From an uncultured Lachnospiraceae bacterium (GTDB lineage: Bacteria; Bacillota; Clostridia; Lachnospirales; Lachnospiraceae), in NCBI GenBank assembly GCA_947625755.1, contig CANQPJ010000008.1:1-64000 (forward strand): a stretch of DNA of 64,000 nt, written 5' to 3'. Positions 16,674 to 25,557 of this stretch are shown in pieces. Position 1 is the first letter of the stretch. Every line of letters begins with the position of its first letter. Position numbers and translations under genes: made by a program. The notes beneath the pieces were generated by a model. It searched no databases. It was not told the DNA's origin and saw only the letters and a program-made list of their open reading frames with translations.

Positions 16674-18113
16674 TTACAGGGAACCATTTCTCTTTAATAC
16701 CACTAAAATTGTTTTAAGTATAATCTTGAGATCTAATCCCACACTCCAATTATAAATATACTCATTGTCCAATTTCACAATCTCTTCAAAATTTGTCAGG
16801 TCACTTCTACCGCTTACCTGCCACAATCCTGTCAGACCCGGTTTGATAGCCAGTCTGCTCTTATGATGCAATTCATATTTTTCATATTCATCCAGTGTAG
16901 GCGGTCTGGTCCCTACCAGACTCATATCACCTTTTAAAACGCTCCAGAAATTTGGAAATTCATCAATGGACAAAGTTCTTAAAAAGAATCCCAGTCCTTT
17001 TTTCGTACCGTCAGGACCACTTCCGATAATTCTCGGATCATTATCTAATTTAAACATCAGCCCTTCCATTTTATTTTTTTCCATGTATTCCTTTTTGCGT
17101 TCCTCTGCATCCGTATACATGGAGCGGAACTTGTAAATTTTAAAAACCCTTCCGTTTCTTCCTGCTCTATACTGCCAAAAAAAGATTGGTCCCTTTGGAT
17201 CTGCAATCTTAATGGCAGGCGCAACAAAAATAAACAGAACTGCCGTAATCAGACAACCTACAATTCCTCCACATATATCAATACATCTTTTCATCAACTG
17301 TTGCGCAGGTGTAATAACTTTCATACTTGCGGTCATAATAGCGAGATTATTCAACCGTCCGAAATAAACGTTTGGAAGACCATCACCAAACATATTTACT
17401 CCGACCTGAACCGTTACACCCATTTGCAGAAGGTTATTTGTAATCCGCTCTATGTCTTTGGTTTTTGTTGCATTCAGACATATTAATACATTGTCGACAA
17501 CATTTCTGCAGATATACTCGTAAACTTCCTTTCCGCTGCAAACAACAGATATTCCCATGATTTGCTTTGTTTGGGATTTTTTTCTCAACGAAATACCTAT
17601 AATATCATAGCTGTTATCCGGTCCGTTTGTTATTTTATCTATAGCTTTTTTTGCATCCTCTTCATCTACCAATACGAGAAGCTTTGTCTTGTTTGACTTC
17701 TCTGTTCCATTTGCCTGATATACCTTTTTCACAATGATATGTGCCAAATACATCACTATAGTATCTAAAAAGTAAAATCCGACCAATATAGTTCTGGCAT
17801 AATGTCTTCCCATCTGCATAACAAATAAGTACGCAAACAGAAGCGCAATCAACTCTGTATTATATAATACTACAACTTTAAATTCATCAAAATATCCACG
17901 TCTTAGAATGCCCGAATAACAATTGGTAAAAAACATAATACAGAAATGAAGTATCATAACCAACACAATCAGCATTCTATACCCGGATACCGCATACATA
18001 TTTCCAACGCCTAATCGAATCCAGTAAGAAAATAAAAATGTAAAATTGAGGCATAACAAATCAACGAGAATAAAATCCCAATGTTTGAGCCATCCTTTTT
18101 TCTTAAGATGCAT
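16674..18113 (-). CDS. exopolysaccharide priming glycosyl-1-phosphate transferase (WbaP/EpsL type)
   Basis: A 479-aa polyprenyl-phosphate sugar transferase that starts repeat-unit synthesis by moving a sugar phosphate onto undecaprenyl phosphate. It has four membrane helices at about 10-130, a central Rossmann-like domain (about 140-260), and the catalytic domain from about 275 with a re-entrant helix. The motifs KIYKFRSMYTDAE, LSIDEFPNFWSVLKGDMSLVG, TRPP and KPGLTGLWQVSGRS are diagnostic. GGGAGGAG precedes the ATG. It is the first gene of the cluster. Confidence 0.93.
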   Translation of the reverse strand: MHLKKKGWLKHWDFILVDLLCLNFTFLFSYWIRLGVGNMYAVSGYRMLIVLVMILHFCIMFFTNCYSGILRRGYFDEFKVVVLYNTELIALLFAYLFVMQMGRHYARTILVGFYFLDTIVMYLAHIIVKKVYQANGTEKSNKTKLLVLVDEEDAKKAIDKITNGPDNSYDIIGISLRKKSQTKQIMGISVVCSGKEVYEYICRNVVDNVLICLNATKTKDIERITNNLLQMGVTVQVGVNMFGDGLPNVYFGRLNNLAIMTASMKVITPAQQLMKRCIDICGGIVGCLITAVLFIFVAPAIKIADPKGPIFFWQYRAGRNGRVFKIYKFRSMYTDAEERKKEYMEKNKMEGLMFKLDNDPRIIGSGPDGTKKGLGFFLRTLSIDEFPNFWSVLKGDMSLVGTRPPTLDEYEKYELHHKSRLAIKPGLTGLWQVSGRSDLTNFEEIVKLDNEYIYNWSVGLDLKIILKTILVVLKRNGSL

Positions 18114-18316
18114 ATTACTCCTCCCACGCTTTTATTTCTCTGCCCCCATTATTGAATTCTGAAACAATTTTATCCTATTACTGATTAAAAGTAAATAAAA
18201 AATATATTTTTTATTTTGGTAATACATCCATTATTTAACTTTACAGTACATTTTCCCTTAATTTTGTCCTATTTGTAAACTTTTGTAACTGAAATGTTAA
18301 ATGTGTTTTCTGATTA

Positions 18317-18345
18317 TTGCATTTATCCGCTTGTGAAGCTACTAT
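18317..18345 (+). promoter_or_regulatory. promoter of the zinc-ribbon/DUF5685/J-protein operon
   Basis: TTGCAT, 17-nt spacer, TACTAT, located 37 bp before the first start codon. This is a good sigma-A match in the divergent gap with the exopolysaccharide cluster. Confidence 0.6.
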
Positions 18346-18381
18346 TAATACCGTAATATTATTAAATTAGGAGTTATTCAT

Positions 18382-18795
18382 ATGAACTGGCGGGATAAAT
18401 TTACAAACTTTATGTACGGAAGATATGGGATAGACCAGCTTTCCAGATTTATGCTTATTGTCACATTCATACTTTGCATTTTATCAATATTCATTCGGAC
18501 ACATATACTAAGCATTTTAATTCTTGCGCTCATTATTATCATATACTATCGTATGTTTTCCAAAAAAATTTACAAACGGGCTGCTGAAAATGAAAAGTAT
18601 CTGCGCTTTATAAACAATTTAAAAGGCAAAACCTCTTCCGGCAGAAGTGGTTACGCAAAGGATGCGGCGCAGAGAAAATATTACAGGTTTTTCAAATGTC
18701 CCGGATGTTCACAGAAAATAAGAATCCCAAAAGGTCATGGAAAAATCGAAATAAGATGTCCGAAGTGTAACACAAAATTTATTAGAAGAAGTTGA
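18382..18795 (+). CDS. small membrane protein with C-terminal zinc ribbon
   Basis: A 137-aa protein of unknown function. Residues 22-57 form two adjacent hydrophobic segments, followed by a basic linker. The C-terminus has CPGC at 106-109 and CPKC at 126-129, a four-cysteine zinc ribbon with 16 residues between the pairs. It is probably anchored with the ribbon in the cytoplasm. The stop is one base before the next start, so it is the first gene of a three-gene operon with the DUF5685-like and J-domain genes. TAGGAG supports the start. Confidence 0.75.
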   Translation: MNWRDKFTNFMYGRYGIDQLSRFMLIVTFILCILSIFIRTHILSILILALIIIIYYRMFSKKIYKRAAENEKYLRFINNLKGKTSSGRSGYAKDAAQRKYYRFFKCPGCSQKIRIPKGHGKIEIRCPKCNTKFIRRS

Positions 18796-18796
18796 T

Positions 18797-19588
18797 ATGT
18801 TTGGTTATATAGTTGTTAATAAACCTGAATTAAAATTTAAAGAATTTGATGTATATAAAGGATACTATTGTGGTCTGTGCCACTCATTAAAGAAACGTCA
18901 TGGCATTGCAGGACAGATTACCCTGACATATGACATGACATTTTTAGCGCTTTTACTTACCGGTTTGTATGAGCCTGACATCAAAGAAGAACATCATCGG
19001 TGTATTTCTCATCCGCTCACCAAACATCGAATGCTCTATAGTGAATACACAGATTATGTTGCTGACATGAATATCATCCTTGCCTACTATAAGTCTCTGG
19101 ACGATTGGGAAGATGACCATAATATAATTCAATTAGCCTTTGCTTCGATTTTAAAACATAAATGCAAATCATACAAAGAAAAGTCACTGGCAATTTCAGA
19201 TTTATTAAAGCAATTACATGAATACGAAAAAGCAGACAGTCAGGATATTGATGCCGTTGCCGGCACCTTTGGAAAAATAATGAGCATTATCTTTGCTCCC
19301 CATGATGATACATGGGTGCCTTCCTTACAGCGTTTAGGATTTTTTCTTGGAAAATTTATTTACATTTTGGACGCATACAAAGATATTGAAAAAGATTTGA
19401 AAAAAAACCGCTATAATCCTTTAAAAAATATTTGTAACCAACCGGATTTCAATGATAGAATAGAGCAGATGCTGACTATGATGATGGCAGAATGTTCCAA
19501 AGAATTTGAATATCTTCCCATTATAGACAATGCAAACATTTTAAGAAATATATTATATGCAGGAGTTTGGACAAAATATTATGAGTGA
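18797..19588 (+). CDS. DUF5685-like protein with CxxCH and two Asp-rich motifs
   Basis: A 263-aa mostly helical protein. The N-terminal YKGYYCGLCHSLKKRHG (C25, C28, H29) plus C69 and nearby His residues suggest a metal site; this start is the hallmark I associate with DUF5685. Two Asp-rich motifs stand out: DDWEDD at 102-107 and DAYKDIEKD at 192-200, the second followed by R205-Y206-N207. Their order and spacing recall the DDxxD and DxxxDxxxD motifs of head-to-head isoprenoid synthases (squalene/phytoene synthase fold). That link is my inference; the function is not known. It overlaps the J-domain gene by 8 bp, so the two are translationally coupled. Confidence 0.75.
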   Translation: MFGYIVVNKPELKFKEFDVYKGYYCGLCHSLKKRHGIAGQITLTYDMTFLALLLTGLYEPDIKEEHHRCISHPLTKHRMLYSEYTDYVADMNIILAYYKSLDDWEDDHNIIQLAFASILKHKCKSYKEKSLAISDLLKQLHEYEKADSQDIDAVAGTFGKIMSIIFAPHDDTWVPSLQRLGFFLGKFIYILDAYKDIEKDLKKNRYNPLKNICNQPDFNDRIEQMLTMMMAECSKEFEYLPIIDNANILRNILYAGVWTKYYE

Positions 19589-20174
19589 CCCATATAAGAT
19601 TTTAGGCATTTCAAGAAATGCTACTGACGAAGAAGTAAAAAAAGCATATAGAGAGATGAGCAGAAAATATCATCCTGATGCCAATGTAAACAATCCCAAC
19701 AGAGATAAGGCAGAAGAAATGTTCAAACTGGTAGGAATGGCATATGACCAGATAATGAACGAAAGAAAATACGGAGGATTTGGCAATTACGACAGCCGAA
19801 CATACACCGGCTCTTCCGACAACCGGGATTCTCTCTATACCGCTGCGTCTAATTATATCAACAACGGTCATTATCAGGAAGCGCTTAACGTTTTAAACAA
19901 TATTGAAAACCGGACAGCGTACTGGTATTTTTTAAGTGCAGTAGCTAATAACGGTGTTGGAAACAATATCCTTGCGCTCGATTTAGCCAGAACGGCAGCC
20001 GGAATGGAACCGGACAATCTGACTTACCAACGTCTGGTTCAGACGCTCGAAAACGGTGGCTTCTGGTATACCAGCCAACGTTCTGCTTTTGGCGGTGATG
20101 AAAGCGGTATTTATTGCTGTTCTGACCCATGCACGACATTGTGTCTGCTTAATCTTTGCTGCCACCCATGCTAA
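19581..20174 (+). CDS. J-domain/TPR protein with cysteine-rich tail
   Basis: A 197-aa co-chaperone-like protein. The J domain spans 1-65 (DPYKILGISRNATDEEVKKAY, HPD at 31-33). A TPR-like helical region follows (about 90-155, NYINNGHYQEALNVLNNI). The last 20 residues contain eight cysteines (YCCSDPC...LCCHPC). The HPD motif should stimulate a DnaK ATPase; the Cys tail could bind metal or membrane. I start it at 19581, where AGGAG lies 15 nt upstream, because the longer start at 19557 has no SD and the J domain normally begins here. Confidence 0.85.
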   Translation: MSDPYKILGISRNATDEEVKKAYREMSRKYHPDANVNNPNRDKAEEMFKLVGMAYDQIMNERKYGGFGNYDSRTYTGSSDNRDSLYTAASNYINNGHYQEALNVLNNIENRTAYWYFLSAVANNGVGNNILALDLARTAAGMEPDNLTYQRLVQTLENGGFWYTSQRSAFGGDESGIYCCSDPCTTLCLLNLCCHPC

Positions 20175-20213
20175 AGTCCGCTTCCAATCGCGTTTTCTAT
20201 TGACCGGATAAAT

Positions 20214-21254
20214 CTATTTCAAACCGTATTCCAACAATGTTTTTGCATCTTTCCATCTCTGCTCATCCATATCCTCTCCCAGAACCACACTGATACATTC
20301 TTCTGCATCCTTTTTGCCTACGGATACAAGACATTTTCCGGCTGCATCCGTACTGCCTGTTTTCATTCCCACGCAATACTTATAGTAAAAGTCACTGTCT
20401 TTTCTCAACAGCTCATTGGTACTTGTCCACTTTTTCCCCAAGGTATCTGATTGATAACTCTGCCTTTTACAAATTTTTGCAATGGTCCGGTTATGATAGG
20501 CATGAACTGCAATTTTTGACAAATCACTTGCTGTCGTATATTGATTATTGTCATCATAGCCATCCGGAGATGTGAAATGTGTATTTTCCAGTTCCATGTC
20601 TCTTACATTTTTATTCATTTCCAGAATAAATCTTTCCACACACTGGGCATCTGTAAATTTCTTGCCCTCATTGGCTATATTGTTGTCAAAAATTTTTTTC
20701 CCTGTAGCTTTTGCCAATATATATGCAGCATCATTTCCCGAACAGATTAACATTCCATTTAACAGCTCTTCCACTGTGACAATCTGTCCCTTGGAAAAAC
20801 CTGCTTTACTGGAATCTGCAGCAATCATATTAACTTCATTTCCTACCACTACAACATCATTCAAATTCATGGTCTGCAATACCGTCAATGCTGTCATTAA
20901 TTTTGTGGTACTGGCAGGACTTCTTTTTTCATTTATATTTTTTCCAAACAAAATATTATTTGTTTTTAAATCTACCAGCACTGCTGCCTTTGCGCTTACA
21001 TTTTTATCAAATCCGCCTGCTCTTTCCGTATAATTGACCGGATGCAGACTATAATCCGTCCATGGATTTTTTTCACTGATTACATAATTATCATGAATAA
21101 AATCCTGCACCACCACCTGGCTCTGTGCAACTTCCCATACATTTTCATTCTTTATCTTTGATTCACTGCCTATATTCATTCCAAAATCGGCTGTGCAGAT
21201 TATTAGTGCTGCTGCAATTACTGCACTGAATATAAGACGAATTCTACTTTTCAT
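20214..21254 (-). CDS. D-alanyl-D-alanine carboxypeptidase (PBP5-like, S11)
   Basis: A 346-aa penicillin-binding protein that trims the terminal D-Ala from peptidoglycan pentapeptides. It has an N-terminal signal/anchor (about 6-24), the active Ser in SPASTTKLM (SxxK, about 112-120), SGN (about 172-174) and KTG (about 297-299). The C-terminal PBP5 beta domain seems to be missing, as the protein ends shortly after the catalytic fold. AGGAGGA lies before the ATG, 11 bp after the upstream lipoprotein gene. It is the last gene of the pth-mfd operon. Confidence 0.9.
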   Translation of the reverse strand: MKSRIRLIFSAVIAAALIICTADFGMNIGSESKIKNENVWEVAQSQVVVQDFIHDNYVISEKNPWTDYSLHPVNYTERAGGFDKNVSAKAAVLVDLKTNNILFGKNINEKRSPASTTKLMTALTVLQTMNLNDVVVVGNEVNMIAADSSKAGFSKGQIVTVEELLNGMLICSGNDAAYILAKATGKKIFDNNIANEGKKFTDAQCVERFILEMNKNVRDMELENTHFTSPDGYDDNNQYTTASDLSKIAVHAYHNRTIAKICKRQSYQSDTLGKKWTSTNELLRKDSDFYYKYCVGMKTGSTDAAGKCLVSVGKKDAEECISVVLGEDMDEQRWKDAKTLLEYGLK

Positions 21255-21265
21255 GGAATATCCTC

Positions 21266-21976
21266 CTATTGAACCTGCGAATGCAAATCTTCCATTGTAA
21301 AAATAGGTTTATTAAAAGTAATACTTTCCCATTGTCCTTCTGCTGTAACAGTATTCTCTTCTTTCCATTTTTTATACGTTTCATCTGGAAGTTTTTTATC
21401 AGAAAATGCCATAACATTTTCGATTTTTTTTGCAATTTCCTTCTTTTCAAAAACTTTTTTTAATCTTTCTTTGCGAATCCCTATTTTTGATAACAAAGCA
21501 TCGCCGGTTTCTTTATAATAATTATCCAGTTCTGTTTGGATTTTTGCCTGTTCCTTCTTTGTTAAATTCACATTATATGCATCACGATAACTGTACATGC
21601 ACTCCCGCCTGCAAATATCATCCAGCACTGTACTTTTCACCAATTCTTCCATTGTTATCCCTTTTTTTGTTTTCTTACTCCACGATAATTCCCTGCCCTT
21701 TGTGAGATAATATATCTCGTATGTTCCCTGCGCAACATAGGCATAATATTTTGCCTCGTCCAAAAAAACATCATTGTCACCGGCATGTATTGCAACCGTA
21801 TCTTCCGGTCTGCCGGTAGTAGTCTCCTCTTTTTCCGAATCCGTACCGCAGCCTGTCAGTCCCATGCACAAAATCAGCACCGTACAGCCTGCAAGAATAC
21901 ATTTCCGTGTTTTCTCATGAATACGGCTTTTCATTTTTTCTTTTTTTCTTAACTGTAAATTTAATGATTTCACCAC
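21266..21976 (-). CDS. PrsA/SurA_N-like lipoprotein lacking a PPIase domain
   Basis: A 236-aa predicted lipoprotein with lipobox LTGC (about 40-43). The helical body (EAKYYAYVAQGTYEIYY, LVKSTVLDDICRRECMYSYRDAYNVNLTKKE, LPDETYKKWKEE) resembles the SurA_N chaperone region of PrsA foldases, which is the usual gene after mfd in many Clostridia. The parvulin domain that should follow is absent. I keep the GTG start at 21976 because GAGG lies 5 nt upstream; an ATG at 21934 gives a more typical lipoprotein signal but a weak SD. It may be an export chaperone. Confidence 0.65.
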   Translation of the reverse strand: MVKSLNLQLRKKEKMKSRIHEKTRKCILAGCTVLILCMGLTGCGTDSEKEETTTGRPEDTVAIHAGDNDVFLDEAKYYAYVAQGTYEIYYLTKGRELSWSKKTKKGITMEELVKSTVLDDICRRECMYSYRDAYNVNLTKKEQAKIQTELDNYYKETGDALLSKIGIRKERLKKVFEKKEIAKKIENVMAFSDKKLPDETYKKWKEENTVTAEGQWESITFNKPIFTMEDLHSQVQ

Positions 21977-22001
21977 AAATACCTCATTTAACTTTTGTTT
22001 T

Positions 22002-25000
22002 CTAACGTAATGTAGACAACGATTCTATCAGTTGTCCCGACAGCTCAATCACACTCTGATTTCCCGGTTTTGGAAAATATTCAAAACCCGGTGTTTTTCC
22101 CTGTATAAATTTCAATCTTCCCTTGTACTCCCGCATCAATATAGGAATACGGTTCACATCTATATCGGCTTTATTCCACATCAGTAGTTTTATCCGCTGT
22201 TTATCTCCGGACAGCTCCGTAACATATGCCTTATGCGCCGCCGCTTTTAATAACACTATCTGTAACAGATTTTCTACCTGATTTGGAATATCTCCAAACC
22301 GGTCCAGCAATTCATCCTGCATATCTTCATATTCTTCCAAATTCTCAATGGCTGCAATACGTTTGTAGATGTCCATTTTCAGAGATTCGTTTTTGATATA
22401 AGTTTTCGGTACATATGCATCACACACCAAATCTATTTTTGTCTCAAAATCATCATTAATCGTCTTTCCCTTCAACGCTTCAATCGCCTGATTTAGCATT
22501 TTACAGTACAAATCATATCCGACAGCTTCCATATGTCCACTTTGTCTTGCTCCCAAAAGATTTCCTGTTCCTCTGATTTCCAGATCCCTCATGGCAATTT
22601 TCACTCCGGAACCCAGTTCCGTAAAATCTCTGATTGCTCCCAGCCTCTTCTCTGCTACTTCAGTTAAAATCTGATTTCTGCTATACATCAAAAAGGCATA
22701 TGCCATACGATTAGACCTTCCCACACGTCCTCTCAACTGATAGAGCTGTGACAGTCCCATTCGCTCTGCATTGTGTATAATCATTGTGTTGGCATTCGGT
22801 ATGTCCAATCCTGTTTCTATAATTGTAGTAGAAACCAGAACATCAATATCTCCATTTACAAAATCATACATGATTTCTTCCAACTGTCTCTCACCCATCT
22901 GTCCATGGGCAAAAGCAACATTTGCTTCCGGAACCAGATTCTGCACGGAAGCCGCCACATCTCCAATATCCTGCACCCGGTTATGCACAAAATATACCTG
23001 TCCGCCCCGCGCAAGTTCCCGATTAATGGCATCTCTTGCAATCTCTTCATTGTACTCCATAACAAAGGTCTGAATAGGCATTCTGTCTTGAGGAGGTTCT
23101 TCCATCACACTCATATCCCTGATTCCTATCAGGCTCATGTGGAGGGTTCTTGGAATCGGCGTCGCTGTCAAGGTAATAACATCCACGTTCTTTTTTAATT
23201 CCTTAATCTGCTCCTTATGCTTTACGCCGAATCTTTGTTCTTCATCAATCACCAGCAAGCCCAAATCCTTAAATTTTACATCCTTGGACAATAATCTGTG
23301 GGTGCCGATTACAATATCGACATAACCCTTTTTCAAATCTTTGATATTTTGCTCAATATTACTTTTACTCCGGAATCTGGAAAGTAATTCCACCCGCACG
23401 GGAAAATCTTTAAACCGCTGTTTGAACGTTTTGTAATGCTGTTGTGCCAAAACAGTAGTAGGAACAAGATAGGCTACCTGTTTATTATCCTGAATCGCTT
23501 TAAAGGCGGCTCGTATGGCAATTTCCGTCTTTCCAAACCCTACATCGCCGCAGATAAGCCTGTCCATAATTTTAGAGCTTTCCATATCCCTTTTTACTTC
23601 CTGAATAGCAGTTAACTGATCCTCCGTCTCCTCAAAAGGAAACATTTCCTCAAACTCTCTCTGCCATTCCGTATCCGGCGAAAATTTATATCCTGTTCCG
23701 GTTTGTCTCACAGCATAAAGCTCTACCAGCTCTCTTGCAATATCAGCAACTGCCTTCTTGACCTTCCCTTTGGTTTTCGCCCATTCCTGTCCGCCCAATC
23801 GGTTAAGTTTGGGCGGTTTTGCTTCACTGTCAGCATATTTTTGTATCATATCTAACTGGGTTGCCAGAATAAAAAGACTGCTGCCGCCCGCGTATTCAAT
23901 TTTAATATAATCCTTTACTACATGGTCTACTTCAACCTTTTCCATCCCCTTATATATTCCCAGTCCATGGTTCTCATGTACAACATAATCCCCCACATTT
24001 AAATCTGCAAAACCGGATATGGCAGTTCCCTTATAATTATGTTTTTTTCTAATCTTCTTTTTACGCTGTCCAAAAATATCCGTATCAGAGATTGCCACAA
24101 ACTTTATCATCGGATAAGTGAAACCTTTTCTCAGACTGCCTTTTACAATCATAACTTCACCTTTTTGAACCTGCCGTTTTCTGTCTTCCTCATAAAATGC
24201 ATGAATACCAAAATCACGCAAATCCACTGCCAGTCTCCGCCCTCTCGTAGCTGAAGATGTCATAAGAAGAACTGCATACTCCTGATTTTTGTACCTTTTT
24301 AAATCTTCTACCAGCATTTCAAACTTGCTGTTATATGGGCTGATATTTCTGGCGTCAACTTCCACAAATTCCTCTGCATCAAAAGTTTTCATCTTCTGCG
24401 CAATCGTTGTAAATAAAATTTTCTTTTTTGCATTAATCTTTTCGATAATCTCATTTTTCTGCCATAATATATCTGTCTGTCCTGCCAGAACATATCCTTT
24501 TTCCAGACGGTGGGACATACTCTCCTGAAATTCAATCTCTACAGCATTCATTTGCTCTTCCACCCTGGCCGGCTCGTCGATAAAGAATACCGCATCTTCT
24601 AAATAATCCAGCAGACTCACCAGATGCGCGCAGAAATAGTTTACATAACTATCAACCGACACACTGTAAGGATTAATTTCAATATTGGTCAGAAATTCAC
24701 CTACTGTATTTTTTAAATTGTCCGCCTCTTTTGTGTGAAACTCATTTCTGAATTTTTTTACAGCCTGTCCAAGCTCACTCTTTATTTTGTCTGTTCCTTT
24801 TATAATTGACTTTTTGTCTAAAAAATACTCACTGGCAGGATAGATTTTGATACTCTCTATATTTTCAATGGAACGCTGGCTTTCCATATCAAAACTTTTT
24901 ATAATATCAATCTCATTATCCCAAAAATCTATTCTGTATGGCACATCATCCGTCAAGGTATAAATATCCAATATACTTCCCCGAACAGCAAATTGTCCCG

Positions 25001-25499
25001 GGCTGTCAATCTGCGGTACAAATTCATATCCCATCTTTGTCAGCTTTATTTTTAAGGCGTCTAATTCCACAATACTGCCCTTTGTAATTTCAATAAAACT
25101 ATCCCTGACATAATCCAATGGCTGTATCTTATCTAAAAAGGCATCTGCTGTGACAATCACTGTAAAAGGTTTATCTTCTACTATCTTTTGTATAAACTCT
25201 AATCTCTGCTTTAAGATATAACTGCCATGTACATCTGCACTAAAGAAAATCGCATCTTTTGCAGGATACATTACCACGTCATCGGTAAATCCTTTCAGGT
25301 CTTCGTACAGCTCTTTTGCTTTTACCGCACTAAAAGTAACAATGACTTTCTGCTTACAGCCATTGCTTAATCCATAAATAAAATGAGCCAGCTGGGAGTC
25401 CGCGCATCCTGTTACCTGACAGGATATTCCTTTGGACAAGCAGTCCCGAACCTGTTCATATTCATTTAATTGTAAAAGTGGATAATCAAAAAAATTCAT
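22002..25499 (-). CDS. mfd: transcription-repair coupling factor
   Basis: A 1,165-aa ATPase that removes RNA polymerase stalled at DNA damage and recruits UvrA. The N-terminal UvrB-like region is followed by the RNA polymerase-interacting domain (VGDYVVHENHGLGIYKGMEK) and the RecG-like motor: Walker A GDVGFGKTEIA, DEEQ box VIDEEQRFGVKH, TATPIPRTLHMSL, and motif VI QLRGRVGRS. The C-terminal TRCF domain is present. I take the ATG at 25499 because GGAGGG lies 5 nt upstream; the longer GTG start contains that SD. It is 58 bp downstream of pth. Confidence 0.97.
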   Translation of the reverse strand: MNFFDYPLLQLNEYEQVRDCLSKGISCQVTGCADSQLAHFIYGLSNGCKQKVIVTFSAVKAKELYEDLKGFTDDVVMYPAKDAIFFSADVHGSYILKQRLEFIQKIVEDKPFTVIVTADAFLDKIQPLDYVRDSFIEITKGSIVELDALKIKLTKMGYEFVPQIDSPGQFAVRGSILDIYTLTDDVPYRIDFWDNEIDIIKSFDMESQRSIENIESIKIYPASEYFLDKKSIIKGTDKIKSELGQAVKKFRNEFHTKEADNLKNTVGEFLTNIEINPYSVSVDSYVNYFCAHLVSLLDYLEDAVFFIDEPARVEEQMNAVEIEFQESMSHRLEKGYVLAGQTDILWQKNEIIEKINAKKKILFTTIAQKMKTFDAEEFVEVDARNISPYNSKFEMLVEDLKRYKNQEYAVLLMTSSATRGRRLAVDLRDFGIHAFYEEDRKRQVQKGEVMIVKGSLRKGFTYPMIKFVAISDTDIFGQRKKKIRKKHNYKGTAISGFADLNVGDYVVHENHGLGIYKGMEKVEVDHVVKDYIKIEYAGGSSLFILATQLDMIQKYADSEAKPPKLNRLGGQEWAKTKGKVKKAVADIARELVELYAVRQTGTGYKFSPDTEWQREFEEMFPFEETEDQLTAIQEVKRDMESSKIMDRLICGDVGFGKTEIAIRAAFKAIQDNKQVAYLVPTTVLAQQHYKTFKQRFKDFPVRVELLSRFRSKSNIEQNIKDLKKGYVDIVIGTHRLLSKDVKFKDLGLLVIDEEQRFGVKHKEQIKELKKNVDVITLTATPIPRTLHMSLIGIRDMSVMEEPPQDRMPIQTFVMEYNEEIARDAINRELARGGQVYFVHNRVQDIGDVAASVQNLVPEANVAFAHGQMGERQLEEIMYDFVNGDIDVLVSTTIIETGLDIPNANTMIIHNAERMGLSQLYQLRGRVGRSNRMAYAFLMYSRNQILTEVAEKRLGAIRDFTELGSGVKIAMRDLEIRGTGNLLGARQSGHMEAVGYDLYCKMLNQAIEALKGKTINDDFETKIDLVCDAYVPKTYIKNESLKMDIYKRIAAIENLEEYEDMQDELLDRFGDIPNQVENLLQIVLLKAAAHKAYVTELSGDKQRIKLLMWNKADIDVNRIPILMREYKGRLKFIQGKTPGFEYFPKPGNQSVIELSGQLIESLSTLR

Positions 25500-25557
25500 T
25501 AATCCCTCCACTATCTTTCATCATACCCGCCCACAGTGCTTTTACGTCCATGTAAAA

